From positions 1 through 15,198 of the forward strand of contig JBBQWN010000044.1 in the NCBI GenBank assembly GCA_038210595.1: a stretch of DNA of 15,198 bases, read 5' to 3'. Made by a program: the position numbers and the translations under genes. Each line of letters starts with the position of its first letter. The stretch's first letter is position 1. The DNA is from Glacieibacterium sp038210595. GTDB lineage: Bacteria > Pseudomonadota > Alphaproteobacteria > Sphingomonadales > Sphingomonadaceae. Below the pieces are notes generated by a model, which worked only from the letters and a program-made list of their open reading frames with translations, was not told the origin of the DNA and did not search any database. This document shows positions 1-7,385 of this stretch, piece by piece.

Positions 1-1404
1 ATCGCGGCCAGCGTCGGCGAAATAGTCTTCCTCGCCGCCGCCGATGGTGCCGATCGCAACCCCGCCGTTGCCGATACCGACGGTGACGACACCGGTGCCG
101 GTGACCAGCAGGTCGTTCGACGCGATCGCCTGCTCGATGGTAATCGTGCCGCCGGTCGCGACAATATTCGAGGCATCGCCTTCGCTGTCGGCACCAAGGC
201 CGGTGGCGCGCGCCTGATCGATGGCGATCAGCGGCCCGCTCAGGCGGATGTCGTCGCCGGCGCGCGCGGTCGCCATCGTCACGCTGACCGTCCCGGCCGC
301 GGTCAGGTCTCGGCCTGCGTCGGCAAAGCCAATATCGATGGCGCCGCCGCTCAGAACGATATCGCGCGGTGCCGTCAGGCTGTTGGCGATGATCGGCCCG
401 TTCGCCGTCAGCAACAGGTCGCGGCCCGCGGTGAGTGGCGACGGGTTCCCGAAATCATCGATATTCAACCCGCCATCGGTTGCCGTCAGCGACAGATCGC
501 GCCCGGCGTTTAATGATCCGAACTCCAGCGCCGCGCCGCGCAGTACGATGTCGCGCCCGGCGTGCGCGCCGGCATCGCCAAAGCCGACCGCGATCGTGTC
601 CGTGGCGATGATCCTGAGGTCAGTGGCGGCGTCCGCTTCGGCCACACTGACCGAGTCGCCGGTGATGACGATGTTCGAGCCGTCGCCCTCGCTGTCGGCG
701 CCCGTGCCGGCGGTCGTCGTCGCCTGTCCGATGTCGACCGAGACGCCGCCGGCGCGGACATCGTCGGCTGCAGTCACGGCGGTCACGGTCACGCCGCCGC
801 CTTGCGACGTGAAGGTTGCGTCACGTCCCGCGGTCGCAGTGCCGACGATAAGCTCACCGTCGGTATCGATACGCACGTCGCGCCCGGCGTCGGCCGTAAG
901 CACGTCCACGCTGGTGCCATCGATGATGATATCGCGCGGGGCGGCAAGATTGCTCGCGAGGATTTCGCCGTTGGCCGTCAGCAGCAGGTCGCGGCCCGCC
1001 GTCAGCGGCGTCGGATCCCCGGACCCGTCCGCGTCCAGCCCGCCGTCGGTGGCAGTCAGCGCCAGGTCCTGCCCGGCGACCAGCGTGCCGAAATCGATCG
1101 CGCTGCCGGTGAGCCGCAGGTCGCGCCCGGCGCTCGCGCCGGTTTCGCCGAATCCGATGGCAATCGTGTCGGTCGTGGTGACGATCAGGTCGGTCGCCGC
1201 GTGCGCCTCCGCTAGCGTCGCCGATTCGCCGGTGACGACGATGTTTGAACCATCGGCTTCGGTGTCGGCGCCGCCGGTCGTCGTCGCACTGCTGAAGTCG
1301 GCGGTCACGGCGCTGGCGCGGAGATCGTCGCCGGCGGTGACACTGGTGAAGCTGAGGCCGCCGGTGTGCGAGGTCAGCGTCGCGTCGCGGCCCGCGCTGG
1401 CGCT
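1..1404 (-). repeat. Long tandem coding repeats in the TpsA stalk (about 190 aa / 570 bp period)
   Basis: The motif ATDGGL followed by PLTAGRDLLLTANG occurs near 1050 and again near 480, exactly 570 bp apart. DGSNIV recurs near 1254 and 684, also 570 bp apart. A third, diverged and shortened copy (GDASNIV near 177) lies 507 bp further on. A shorter AGRD or AGDD/APRD element recurs roughly every 15-35 residues within each unit, about 13 times as AGRD in the visible protein. Copies are alike at protein level and, in places, at DNA level. The array may continue beyond the left edge. Confidence 0.8.
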
Positions 1405-2565
1405 GCCGGCGACCAGTTCGGTCAGGGCATCGACCCGCAGGTCGCGCCCGGCGGAAAGATTGTCATATACGCCGATGGCGTCGCCCGTCGACAGCAGGCT
1501 GAGGTCGCGGCCGGCGTTGGTCAGCCCGATGTCGAGCGTGCCGGTCGCCTGCGCCACGATGTCGACGGCGGCGGTCACGGTGCCGGTGCTGAGATCGTGC
1601 AGGAAGGTCCCGCCGGCAAGCAGCGGTGCCGCGGCGCGGTTCGAAATGCCGCCGCCTGCGGTCAGCACGACGCTGCCGCCCTCGAGCCCCGCGACGGTTG
1701 CGCCGATCGATCCCTGCGCGTCGAGGACGGCGCGGACGGCATCGGCACGCGAAACACTGGCGAGATAGACATTGCCCGCGTTGGTCGTGCCCGCGAGCAT
1801 CAGCGGCATCGCCGCGGTCGACCCCGCGGTCAGCCCGGGAACTTCGAAATCGAGCAGGTCGAGGTCGTTGCCCGCCTCCTGCACGAAGCGCACAGTGTAG
1901 CGCTGCGCCGCGCCGTACAGCACCGCGGTATCACCGGCGCCGCCGATCTGGGCATTGGCGGCCGTGCGGACGCTGGGCGCGAGGAACGCCAGCGTGCCGC
2001 CATGGCCGGTCACCCGCGCATTCGCGGCGATCGTTACCATCCCGGCCCCGTCGCCGAAATCAAAGCTGAGCGCGGTCGGCGTCAGGACCGCGCCGGTCGG
2101 ACTGAGCAGGTTCGACGGAATCGACGTGCTGGCGAGCAGGCCGCCGACATCGATCCGCGCGGTGCCGCCGATGAACACGCCCGCCGCCGACAACAGCCAG
2201 ACATTGCCGCCGTAATTGGCACCGACATAGCTGGCCAGCGTGCCGTCGATGTTGATCGCGCTGCTGGTCGCGTGGACAACTGCCAGGTCGCTGCGGTTGT
2301 CGAAACGGAAGTTGACCGTCTCCGCCGCGCCGACGTTGAAGCTGCCGTACTGCAGGACGGTGCGCGGAGCGTTGAGCTTGATGTTCAGCGTGCCGGCGAC
2401 CGGATTGGTCAGCACCGGGGCACCACCGCCGGTATTGGTGGCGACGACCGCGGGCGCACCCGGCAGGGCGCGCGCCGGTCCTGCCGCCAGCATCAGCCCG
2501 CCGAGCGCGGTGCACAGCAGCAGCGCCGCCCGGCGGCCGTTCGTTCCAGCAACGGTGCGGGCCAT
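1..2565 (-). CDS. TpsA-type filamentous haemagglutinin-like exoprotein (3' end beyond window)
   Basis: Reverse-complement translation from the ATG at 2565 stays open for 855 codons and leaves the window without a stop, so the C-terminus is missing. Residues 1-33 look like a signal peptide: a twin-Arg-containing n-region, a hydrophobic stretch (LLLCTALGGLMLAAG) and a probable cut after ARA. Residues about 50-150 match the TPS / haemagg_act secretion domain, with QYGSFNVGAAETVNF at 72-86 and NVWLLSAAGVFIGG at 121-134. The rest is repetitive, Gly/Ala/Asp/Thr-rich and full of AGRD motifs, as in right-handed beta-helix adhesins. A GAGG ribosome binding site precedes the start. The start lies 15 nt after the stop of the transporter gene tpsB, so the two are almost certainly one operon: TpsB exports TpsA across the outer membrane. 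Adhesion or biofilm function is typical of the family, but the ligand cannot be inferred. The domain call is firm; total length and C-terminal domains are unknown. Confidence 0.9.
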   Translation of the reverse strand, partial: MARTVAGTNGRRAALLLCTALGGLMLAAGPARALPGAPAVVATNTGGGAPVLTNPVAGTLNIKLNAPRTVLQYGSFNVGAAETVNFRFDNRSDLAVVHATSSAINIDGTLASYVGANYGGNVWLLSAAGVFIGGTARIDVGGLLASTSIPSNLLSPTGAVLTPTALSFDFGDGAGMVTIAANARVTGHGGTLAFLAPSVRTAANAQIGGAGDTAVLYGAAQRYTVRFVQEAGNDLDLLDFEVPGLTAGSTAAMPLMLAGTTNAGNVYLASVSRADAVRAVLDAQGSIGATVAGLEGGSVVLTAGGGISNRAAAPLLAGGTFLHDLSTGTVTAAVDIVAQATGTLDIGLTNAGRDLSLLSTGDAIGVYDNLSAGRDLRVDALTELVAGSASAGRDATLTSHTGGLSFTSVTAGDDLRASAVTADFSSATTTGGADTEADGSNIVVTGESATLAEAHAATDLIVTTTDTIAIGFGETGASAGRDLRLTGSAIDFGTLVAGQDLALTATDGGLDADGSGDPTPLTAGRDLLLTANGEILASNLAAPRDIIIDGTSVDVLTADAGRDVRIDTDGELIVGTATAGRDATFTSQGGGVTVTAVTAADDVRAGGVSVDIGQATTTAGTGADSEGDGSNIVITGDSVSVAEADAATDLRIIATDTIAVGFGDAGAHAGRDIVLRGAALEFGSLNAGRDLSLTATDGGLNIDDFGNPSPLTAGRDLLLTANGPIIANSLTAPRDIVLSGGAIDIGFADAGRDLTAAGTVSVTMATARAGDDIRLSGPLIAIDQARATGLGADSEGDASNIVATGGTITIEQAIASNDLLVTGTGVVTVGIGNGGVAIGTIGGGEEDYFADAGRD

Positions 2566-2580
2566 GGCTCGGTCCCTCAA

Positions 2581-4275
2581 TTAATCGAACGCAACGGTCA
2601 GGTTGACCAACACCCGGCCGCCCGGGCGCTTGATGCCCGCAAACGGCCGGTCGAACGGCTTGGCATAAGCGAGATCGAGCAGCACGCCGCGGCCGTAACG
2701 CAACTGCGCGCCGCCGCCGGCGGACGTCAGCGTGCCGTCGAAGCCGAGGCTGTTAATGTTGTGGACGTTGGCGACATCGAAAAAGCCGTAGGGGCTGAGC
2801 ACCAGCTTCGAGCCCAGGTTGAACGGACCGAGCCGCGCCTCGAAAGCGCCCGCGATGCCCGAATCGCCCGACGCCGCGGCGGGGTCGTAACCGCGGCCGA
2901 TGGTCAGCGTGCCGATCGGCAGCTCCTCATAGCTGAGCAGCGGCGCGCTCGCGACCTGGCCCTCGAGCCGGCCGAACAGGGTGAAGATGTCGGCAAGCGG
3001 CACCAGCGCGCGCGCCGAGGCGCGGGCCACGAAGGCGTCCGCCTCGCCGTCCGAGCGCGACAGCAGGATCGAGCCATTGTCGCTCGCGCCCAGCCCCTTT
3101 ATGCCCTTGCGCAGCGTCACGTCGGCCCCGAACACCGCCTGGCGCGTGCCGACGAACGGCCGCACCTCATAATCGCCGCGCACGTAGAAGATTCGCAGAT
3201 CGTCCTGCAGGAAGCGCACGCCGCCGCCGCGAACGCCGCTCTTCTGGCTGATCGCCTCGAACCCGCCGGCAACATTCAGCGTCTCGCGGCGCAGCCGGAT
3301 CAGCGGATAGGCCAGTTCCAGGCTGCCGACCGTCGAGATCGAACGCAGGTTGAGCGACTTGAGCTCGGCGCCGGGCCGCGTCTCGCCATAGGCGATGCTG
3401 GCGCGCGCCAGCAGGCCGTCGCCGCCGATGCGGACCTCCTCCAGCAGCTGGCCGACGAACTGCTCGTTGTCGGGCACCGTGTGGTAGAAGATGATGCTGG
3501 TACGCTCGGCCGCCTCGGTCAGGCTGTTGAAATCGACCCGCGCCAGTGCCCCGAAGCGCCCGGTTGCGCGGCTGTTGTAGTTCTGGGTGTTGAACACCAC
3601 CGCGACCGGCCGCCGCGTGACGTTCAGCTCGATATCGACCGCGCCGCGCCCGCCCGCCTTTGCCGGTCGCACGATCGTCCGCAGTGTGATCCCCGGCAGG
3701 TCCGACGCGAGCAGGAGGTAACGCTGCGCCACCGCCAGGTTGAACGGGTTCATGCCGCGCAGCCGGTGGGCATAATCGTCGATACGCGCCTTCACCGGCC
3801 CGGCTTCGCCGGTGACGCGGACACTCATCACCCGCGCCTCGATGACCTCGAAGGTGACGATGCCGGCATCGATCCGCTGCTCCGGAATCTCGACGCGGGC
3901 GAGGATGCCGGACTTGAACAACAGCTCCGAAATCCGGTCGCGCATCGCGCAGAAATCGCTGAGCGGCACCGTCTTGCCGACATAGGGCTTCCACGCCGGG
4001 CTCAGCGTCTCGGCCGGCACGCCGGTCAGGTGCGAGAATTGCGCGCCCTTGAACGCGACGCTGAGCGTCGAGCTCGCCAGCGGACACGGGCCGGGCGCGG
4101 GCAGGGTGAACAGGTCGGGCTGCTGGGTCGTGTCGGGCGTGCGCTCGGCCGGGTTGAGTTCGTTGCGGGTCGGCAGGCTGGTCGAGTTCTGGGCGAGCGC
4201 GGGCACGGCGACGCCGACCGCCACGACAGCCGCGATCAACCTGGCCGTTACAACCTGCGCCAAGCGTAGCGCCAT
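2581..4275 (-). CDS. TpsB/FhaC/ShlB-family outer-membrane transporter
   Basis: This 564-aa protein is the likely exporter of the downstream TpsA. The start ATG at 4275 is chosen because AGGGGG lies 8 nt upstream and because it begins a clean signal peptide: residues 1-29, a hydrophobic core of LIAAVVAVGVAV, and a cut after ALA. Two POTRA-like periplasmic domains follow, at about 70-150 (ending FEVIEARV) and 150-225 (ending VDIELNVTRRP). An Omp85-type 16-strand barrel fits residues about 230-564. The conserved GRGYDP element at 460-465 corresponds to the VRGY-type motif of the loop that enters the barrel. The protein ends in alternating hydrophobic residues (VLVNLTVAFD), typical of a last beta strand. 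Length is normal for the family (about 550-600). The tpsB-before-tpsA order with a 15-nt gap supports a dedicated pair. The gene diverges from the glycerophosphodiesterase gene. Confidence 0.92.
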   Translation of the reverse strand: MALRLAQVVTARLIAAVVAVGVAVPALAQNSTSLPTRNELNPAERTPDTTQQPDLFTLPAPGPCPLASSTLSVAFKGAQFSHLTGVPAETLSPAWKPYVGKTVPLSDFCAMRDRISELLFKSGILARVEIPEQRIDAGIVTFEVIEARVMSVRVTGEAGPVKARIDDYAHRLRGMNPFNLAVAQRYLLLASDLPGITLRTIVRPAKAGGRGAVDIELNVTRRPVAVVFNTQNYNSRATGRFGALARVDFNSLTEAAERTSIIFYHTVPDNEQFVGQLLEEVRIGGDGLLARASIAYGETRPGAELKSLNLRSISTVGSLELAYPLIRLRRETLNVAGGFEAISQKSGVRGGGVRFLQDDLRIFYVRGDYEVRPFVGTRQAVFGADVTLRKGIKGLGASDNGSILLSRSDGEADAFVARASARALVPLADIFTLFGRLEGQVASAPLLSYEELPIGTLTIGRGYDPAAASGDSGIAGAFEARLGPFNLGSKLVLSPYGFFDVANVHNINSLGFDGTLTSAGGGAQLRYGRGVLLDLAYAKPFDRPFAGIKRPGGRVLVNLTVAFD

Positions 4276-4453
4276 TCGAGAAACCCCCTGAAGCAACTCC
4301 CTCACACGGGGACGGTCGTTGCCGTCAGGCTCCGGCTCGCGGGCACCCCGCCGCGGCCATCGTCGCCTCTTCCCTTGCGAACTCGTAAAGACTAGCCCGG
4401 ACATGGCCGCGAAACAAGTCCCGGTAATGACAGGCGTCTGAAAGAGCAGCTGA
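4276..4453. promoter_or_regulatory. Divergent intergenic region between tpsB and the glycerophosphodiesterase gene
   Basis: This 178-bp gap must hold the promoters of the tpsB-tpsA operon (minus strand) and of the phosphodiesterase gene (plus strand), because the two are transcribed away from each other. I see no convincing -35/-10 pair or operator by eye. The only clear elements are the AGGGGG ribosome binding site of tpsB at 4284-4289 and a weak AGAG before the ATG at 4454. Confidence 0.45.
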
Positions 4454-5458
4454 ATGTGGAGGGCAGGCGCGATGGCGGCGGCGATACTGGCGGGTTCGGC
4501 GGCGGCGGCCGCGCCCATCGTCATCGCCCATCGCGGCGCCAGCGCGGTCCGGCCCGAACACACGCTCGCCGCCTATGCCGAGGCGATCCGCGTCGGCGCG
4601 GACTTCATCGAGCCCGACCTGGTGTCGACCCGCGACCATGTCCTCGTCGCCCGCCACGAGAACGAGATTTCGGGCACCACCGACGTCGCCGACCATCCCG
4701 AATTCGCCACGCGCAAGGCGACGAAGCTTATCGACGGCGTCAGCGCAACGGGCTGGTTCACCGAGGACTTTACCCTGGCCGAGCTCAAGACGCTGCACGC
4801 GCGCGAGCGCCTGCCCCAGCTGCGGCCCGCCAACACCGCATTCACGGACGAGCGCATCCCGACGCTCGCCGAGATCATCGCGCTCGCAAAGCACGGCCAT
4901 GTCGGCATCTATCCGGAGACCAAGCATCCGTCGTATTTCCGCGGCCTGGGCCTGCCGCTCGAACCGCCGCTGCTCGCCGCGCTGAACGCCGCGGGCTGGA
5001 GGCACCGCGACAGCCCGGTGTTCATCCAGTCGTTCGAGGTCGGTAATCTGAAGGCTTTGCGCGGGCAGACGCAGGTCCGCCTGATCCAGCTGATCGACGC
5101 CGGTACCTCCGCCGACGGCCACGGCTATGACGCGATGGTCACCCCGGCCGGGCTGCGCGCGGTCGCCGCCTATGCCGACGGCATCGGCCCGAACAAGGAC
5201 CGCATCATCCCCCGCGACGCCGCCGGTCGGCTGACCACGCCGAGCCCGCTGGTTGCTGACGCCCATGCGGCGGGGCTGAAGCTCCACCCCTGGACGTTCC
5301 GCCCTGAAAATTATTTCCTGCCCGCCGACCTGCGCACCGGCACCGATCCCGCCGCGCACGGCGACCTGGCGGGCGAATACCGCATCTTCCTGGCGACCGG
5401 CATCGACGGTCTGTTCGCCGACGATCCGGCGAGCGCGGTCGCGGCGGTGGGGCGCTAG
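4454..5458 (+). CDS. glpQ: Secreted glycerophosphodiester phosphodiesterase (GDPD family)
   Basis: This enzyme family hydrolyses glycerophosphodiesters released from phospholipids to sn-glycerol 3-phosphate and an alcohol. The 334-aa product starts with a short signal-like segment (Arg3, then Ala-rich to about residue 20), which suggests periplasmic export. The TIM-barrel active-site residues are all visible: HRG at 26-28, EPD at 53-55 (metal ligands Glu53 and Asp55), His68, and PETK at 154-157 with Glu155 and Lys157. The C-terminal GIDGLFADDP is also typical of GlpQ. An in-frame stop lies directly before ATG 4454. ATG 4472 has a better GGAGG spaced 9 nt upstream but would leave no charged n-region, so the longer start is preferred with some doubt. 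Family assignment is firm. The symbol is by analogy with periplasmic GlpQ of enterobacteria. No link with photosynthesis is evident. Confidence 0.92.
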   Translation: MWRAGAMAAAILAGSAAAAAPIVIAHRGASAVRPEHTLAAYAEAIRVGADFIEPDLVSTRDHVLVARHENEISGTTDVADHPEFATRKATKLIDGVSATGWFTEDFTLAELKTLHARERLPQLRPANTAFTDERIPTLAEIIALAKHGHVGIYPETKHPSYFRGLGLPLEPPLLAALNAAGWRHRDSPVFIQSFEVGNLKALRGQTQVRLIQLIDAGTSADGHGYDAMVTPAGLRAVAAYADGIGPNKDRIIPRDAAGRLTTPSPLVADAHAAGLKLHPWTFRPENYFLPADLRTGTDPAAHGDLAGEYRIFLATGIDGLFADDPASAVAAVGR

Positions 5459-5487
5459 GCGGTGGGCGACCGGGCCGGGGTGGCTGG

Positions 5488-5505
5488 GCAACGGGCGGCC
5501 GTTGC
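5488..5505 (+). terminator. Possible hairpin terminator after the glycerophosphodiesterase gene
   Basis: A perfect 7-bp inverted repeat, GCAACGG-GCGG-CCGTTGC, lies 29 nt after the stop codon. A second small one (GCCAACCCGTTGGC, 5508-5521) follows immediately. There is no T-tract, so this is not a canonical intrinsic terminator. It could be a weak terminator or mRNA 3'-end structure, or simply chance in GC-rich DNA. Confidence 0.3.
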
Positions 5506-5577
5506 TTGCCAACCCGTTGGCGGCACCCGGCCGTCACGACCGGCGCACCGGCCAAGCGTTCGGGGCGGCAGGCCGCG

Positions 5578-5967
5578 ATGACGTCCGACCTCTGGGCGCT
5601 CGTTGCAACCATCGGACTTGCGATGGCTCAGCTCATGGTCGCGAGCATCCTGACGTTGCGCCAACTTGGCGGTCACTGGGTCGCCGGGCCACGCGACGAG
5701 CCAAGAACGGTGGGCGGGGTGTCGGGGCGTTTCGTGCGAGCCCATCGCAATCTGCTCGAAATATTTCCGCAGTTCGTCGCGGCTCTGTTCGTTGTCCACG
5801 CCGCTGGCGTCGCGGGATACTGGGCTGCGCTCGGTGCCTGGCTGTTTCTCGCGGCGCGGTGCCTTTATGTCCTGGCCTATGCTTTCGGACCGATCGGCGT
5901 GAGACCGGCGTGCTGGATGGCGGCACAAGTCGGCATCGTACTGATCCTCGGCGATCTGATAGGCTAG
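5578..5967 (+). CDS. MAPEG-family membrane protein
   Basis: A 129-aa, very hydrophobic protein with about four transmembrane helices (roughly residues 4-27, 64-80, 82-101 and 109-126). The segment GRFVRAHRNLLEIFPQF (50-66) matches the MAPEG signature RAxxNxxE, with Arg54, Asn58 and Glu61. MAPEG proteins include membrane glutathione S-transferases and many uncharacterised bacterial members, and the substrate cannot be told. The ATG at 5578 is chosen because the family motif and the first helix follow at the expected distance. A 24-residue in-frame extension upstream is polar, Arg-rich and unlike the family. It lies 119 nt after the phosphodiesterase gene on the same strand, and its stop faces the convergent thioesterase gene 36 nt away. 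Confidence 0.85.
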   Translation: MTSDLWALVATIGLAMAQLMVASILTLRQLGGHWVAGPRDEPRTVGGVSGRFVRAHRNLLEIFPQFVAALFVVHAAGVAGYWAALGAWLFLAARCLYVLAYAFGPIGVRPACWMAAQVGIVLILGDLIG

Positions 5968-6003
5968 GGTCTGCAAAAGTCGTTGCGCCGAGCGTGAGCC
6001 AGG

Positions 6004-6441
6004 TCACCCGCGGTCGAGAAAATAGTTCAGGTTCGCGGTCGCGATCGGGCGGCTGTGATCATATTGCCAGGCAACCGCCTGGAGATTGGCGATGCGGCGC
6101 CCCTGCCGCGTCACCGTGGCAGTCGCATGGGTGCCCTGGCTGCCGCCTTCGCGCAGATAGTCGACCGTGCAGGTGATCAGCTTGAGCTGCGGCAGCGCCT
6201 CATCGCCGTCGAGGGCGACCAGCAGCCGGGCAATGCCGGCGAGCTCGAGCAGTCCCGCCACGGCGCCGCCGTGCAGACGCCCCGGTGCACCCACCAGCCG
6301 GTCATGGAACGGCATGAACAACGCCACGTCCTCGCCGTCGCGATCGGCGCGGACATCGAGCAGCGCCGCATAGGGCAGCATGTCGAGGACGATGCCGCGG
6401 CCCCCGGTGCGGAGCGCGGCGGTGGCGGCGGCGATGCTCAT
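6004..6441 (-). CDS. PaaI-like hotdog-fold thioesterase (second of a tandem pair)
   Basis: A 145-aa hotdog-fold protein. The signature GRLHGGAVAGLLELAG (54-69) fits the PaaI/YbgC type: His57-Gly58-Gly59 begins the central helix, and Glu66 sits where the general acid/base (Asp or Glu) is expected. The family usually cleaves small acyl-CoA thioesters in the cytoplasm; the substrate here is unknown. The ATG at 6441 is preferred over the in-frame ATG at 6537, because the extra 32 residues would be Arg/Ser/Pro-rich, unlike the family, and would overlap the upstream gene. It lies 25 nt after the first thioesterase gene, so co-transcription is likely. Confidence 0.85.
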   Translation of the reverse strand: MSIAAATAALRTGGRGIVLDMLPYAALLDVRADRDGEDVALFMPFHDRLVGAPGRLHGGAVAGLLELAGIARLLVALDGDEALPQLKLITCTVDYLREGGSQGTHATATVTRQGRRIANLQAVAWQYDHSRPIATANLNYFLDRG

Positions 6442-6466
6442 CGCAGCGCCTGCGGCGCGCCGGGGC

Positions 6467-6889
6467 TCAATTCCGTGGCTCGGCGAACATGAAGGTGCCG
6501 GTCGCTGCCGCGATCGGACGCTCCGGGTCGCCGGCATGGGCCTGTCCGCGCACGAAGGCGATCTTGCGGGTCACCCGGTAGCAGGTCATCCGCGCCGTGA
6601 TCGTCGCGCCCGGCGGCGGGGGGCTGAGATAGTCGAGGCGCAGGTCGAGCGTGGCATGGCCGATGACGCCGCGCCGCACCGACACCGCGAAGCCGGCGGC
6701 CGAATCCACCAGGCTGAAGATCGCGCCGTTCGAGACGAAGCCATTGTCGGGATAGCCGACGAGGCGGGGATCGGGCGGCAGCGCCAGCTCCGCCCAGTCG
6801 CTGCCGTGGCCGGTGTAGAGAATGCCGAGCGCCACGACGTGCGGCACGCTGCCCATGAAGCGCTGGATCATCGTCTCGGCCGGCGTCAC
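6467..6889 (-). CDS. PaaI-like hotdog-fold thioesterase (first of a tandem pair)
   Basis: About 140 aa with the hotdog pattern NGFVSNGAIFSLVDSAAGFA (49-68), followed by GHATLDLRLDYLSP. Asp62 fits the catalytic acid position. The His of the usual HGG motif is replaced by Asn (SNG, 53-55), a divergence from its neighbour. The GTG start at 6889 overlaps the sufE stop as GTGA, indicating translational coupling. ATG 6871 is an alternative that would shorten the protein by six residues. Substrate unknown. The two tandem thioesterases resemble each other only at motif level, so they are either old duplicates or two distinct subfamilies. Confidence 0.83.
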   Translation of the reverse strand: MTPAETMIQRFMGSVPHVVALGILYTGHGSDWAELALPPDPRLVGYPDNGFVSNGAIFSLVDSAAGFAVSVRRGVIGHATLDLRLDYLSPPPPGATITARMTCYRVTRKIAFVRGQAHAGDPERPIAAATGTFMFAEPRN

Positions 6890-7290
6890 CCCGCGAGCTC
6901 GCCGATCCGCGCGATCATCGAGGCCAGCCCCTGGGTGCGGTTCGACGACAGATGTTTCGACAGGCCCAGCCCGTCGAGACGCGCGCGGATCGCCGCCGGG
7001 TCGATGTCCGCCGCGGCCCGGTCCTGGACCAGCAGCAAGACCAGCGCCACCAGCCCCTTGACGATGGCCGCGTCGCTGTCGGCGGCGAAATGCAGCCGGC
7101 CGTCGGGGCCGCGGGTCGGGTAGAGCCACACCTGACTGGCGCAGCCGCGGACTTTGGTGGCGTCGGTCTGCAGGGCCGCGTCCATCGGCGGCAGCGCGCG
7201 GCCGAGATCGATCAGCAGGCGGTAGCGGTCGTCCCAATCATCGAGCGCCTCGAACTCGGCCTCGACATCCTCGAAACTGGCGATGGTCAC
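6886..7290 (-). CDS. sufE: SufE-family sulfur acceptor for Fe-S cluster assembly
   Basis: SufE accepts persulfide sulfur from the cysteine desulfurase SufS and stimulates it during Fe-S cluster biogenesis. The protein shows LDDWDDRYRLLIDLGRALPPM near the N-terminus, VRGCASQVW with the acceptor Cys at residue 50 (counted from GTG 7290), and the C-terminal SSNRTQGLASMI, all diagnostic of SufE. GTG 7290 gives 134 aa and puts the cysteine close to its position in E. coli SufE. An in-frame TTG at 7326 would add 12 Ala/Pro-rich residues and is less likely. Neither start has a clear ribosome binding site. The gene overlaps the next thioesterase gene by 4 nt. Lying downstream of pufC, it may serve general Fe-S supply; a role in loading the Fe-S clusters of BchXYZ is speculation. 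Confidence 0.88.
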   Translation of the reverse strand: MTIASFEDVEAEFEALDDWDDRYRLLIDLGRALPPMDAALQTDATKVRGCASQVWLYPTRGPDGRLHFAADSDAAIVKGLVALVLLLVQDRAAADIDPAAIRARLDGLGLSKHLSSNRTQGLASMIARIGELAG

Positions 7291-7344
7291 GGCGGCGGGA
7301 GTGGGGGAGGCAGCGGCGCGGGTCAACCCCGCGCCGACGACGCA

Positions 7345-7378
7345 GCCGGCCGGTGTTCCACGTGGAACACCGGCCGGC
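7345..7378. promoter_or_regulatory. 34-bp perfect palindrome containing a parS-like site
   Basis: The sequence is self-complementary for 17 bp on each side of the centre at 7361/7362. Its core at 7354-7369 is TGTTCCACGTGGAACA. This agrees with the bacterial chromosomal parS consensus (TGTTTCACGTGAAACA) at 14 of 16 positions, and the two changes are symmetric. From memory, variants with this GTTCCACGTGGAAC core are genuine ParB sites in some Proteobacteria. The flanks (GCCGGCCGG and its complement) extend the symmetry and could form a stable RNA hairpin after pufC. No T-tract follows on either strand. Site identity is inference; the palindrome is directly seen. Confidence 0.6.
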
Positions 7379-7385
7379 GCAGCCT

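Noticed and set aside
221..1768. A 515-codon plus-strand frame with apparent repeats of Ser/Arg/Pro
   Set aside because: Its repeats are the antisense image of the AGRD repeats in tpsA. There is no ribosome binding site or recognisable domain.
1366..4269. A 967-codon plus-strand reading frame opposite tpsA and tpsB
   Set aside because: It is antisense to two well-recognised genes. Its product is Arg/Ala/Gln-rich without any domain, and such long shadow frames are expected in GC-rich DNA.
4325..5512. A 395-codon minus-strand frame opposite the glycerophosphodiesterase gene
   Set aside because: The plus strand encodes a protein with all GDPD active-site residues; the antisense product has low-complexity composition and no domain.
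7291..7326. TTG at 7326 as the sufE start
   Set aside because: It adds an Ala/Pro-rich stretch not typical of SufE and has no spaced ribosome binding site. GTG 7290 places the acceptor Cys at the expected position, though the choice is not certain.
7345..7378. The palindrome as a classical rho-independent terminator
   Set aside because: No run of T follows on either strand, and the perfect symmetry through the centre with a parS-like core fits a protein-binding site at least as well.
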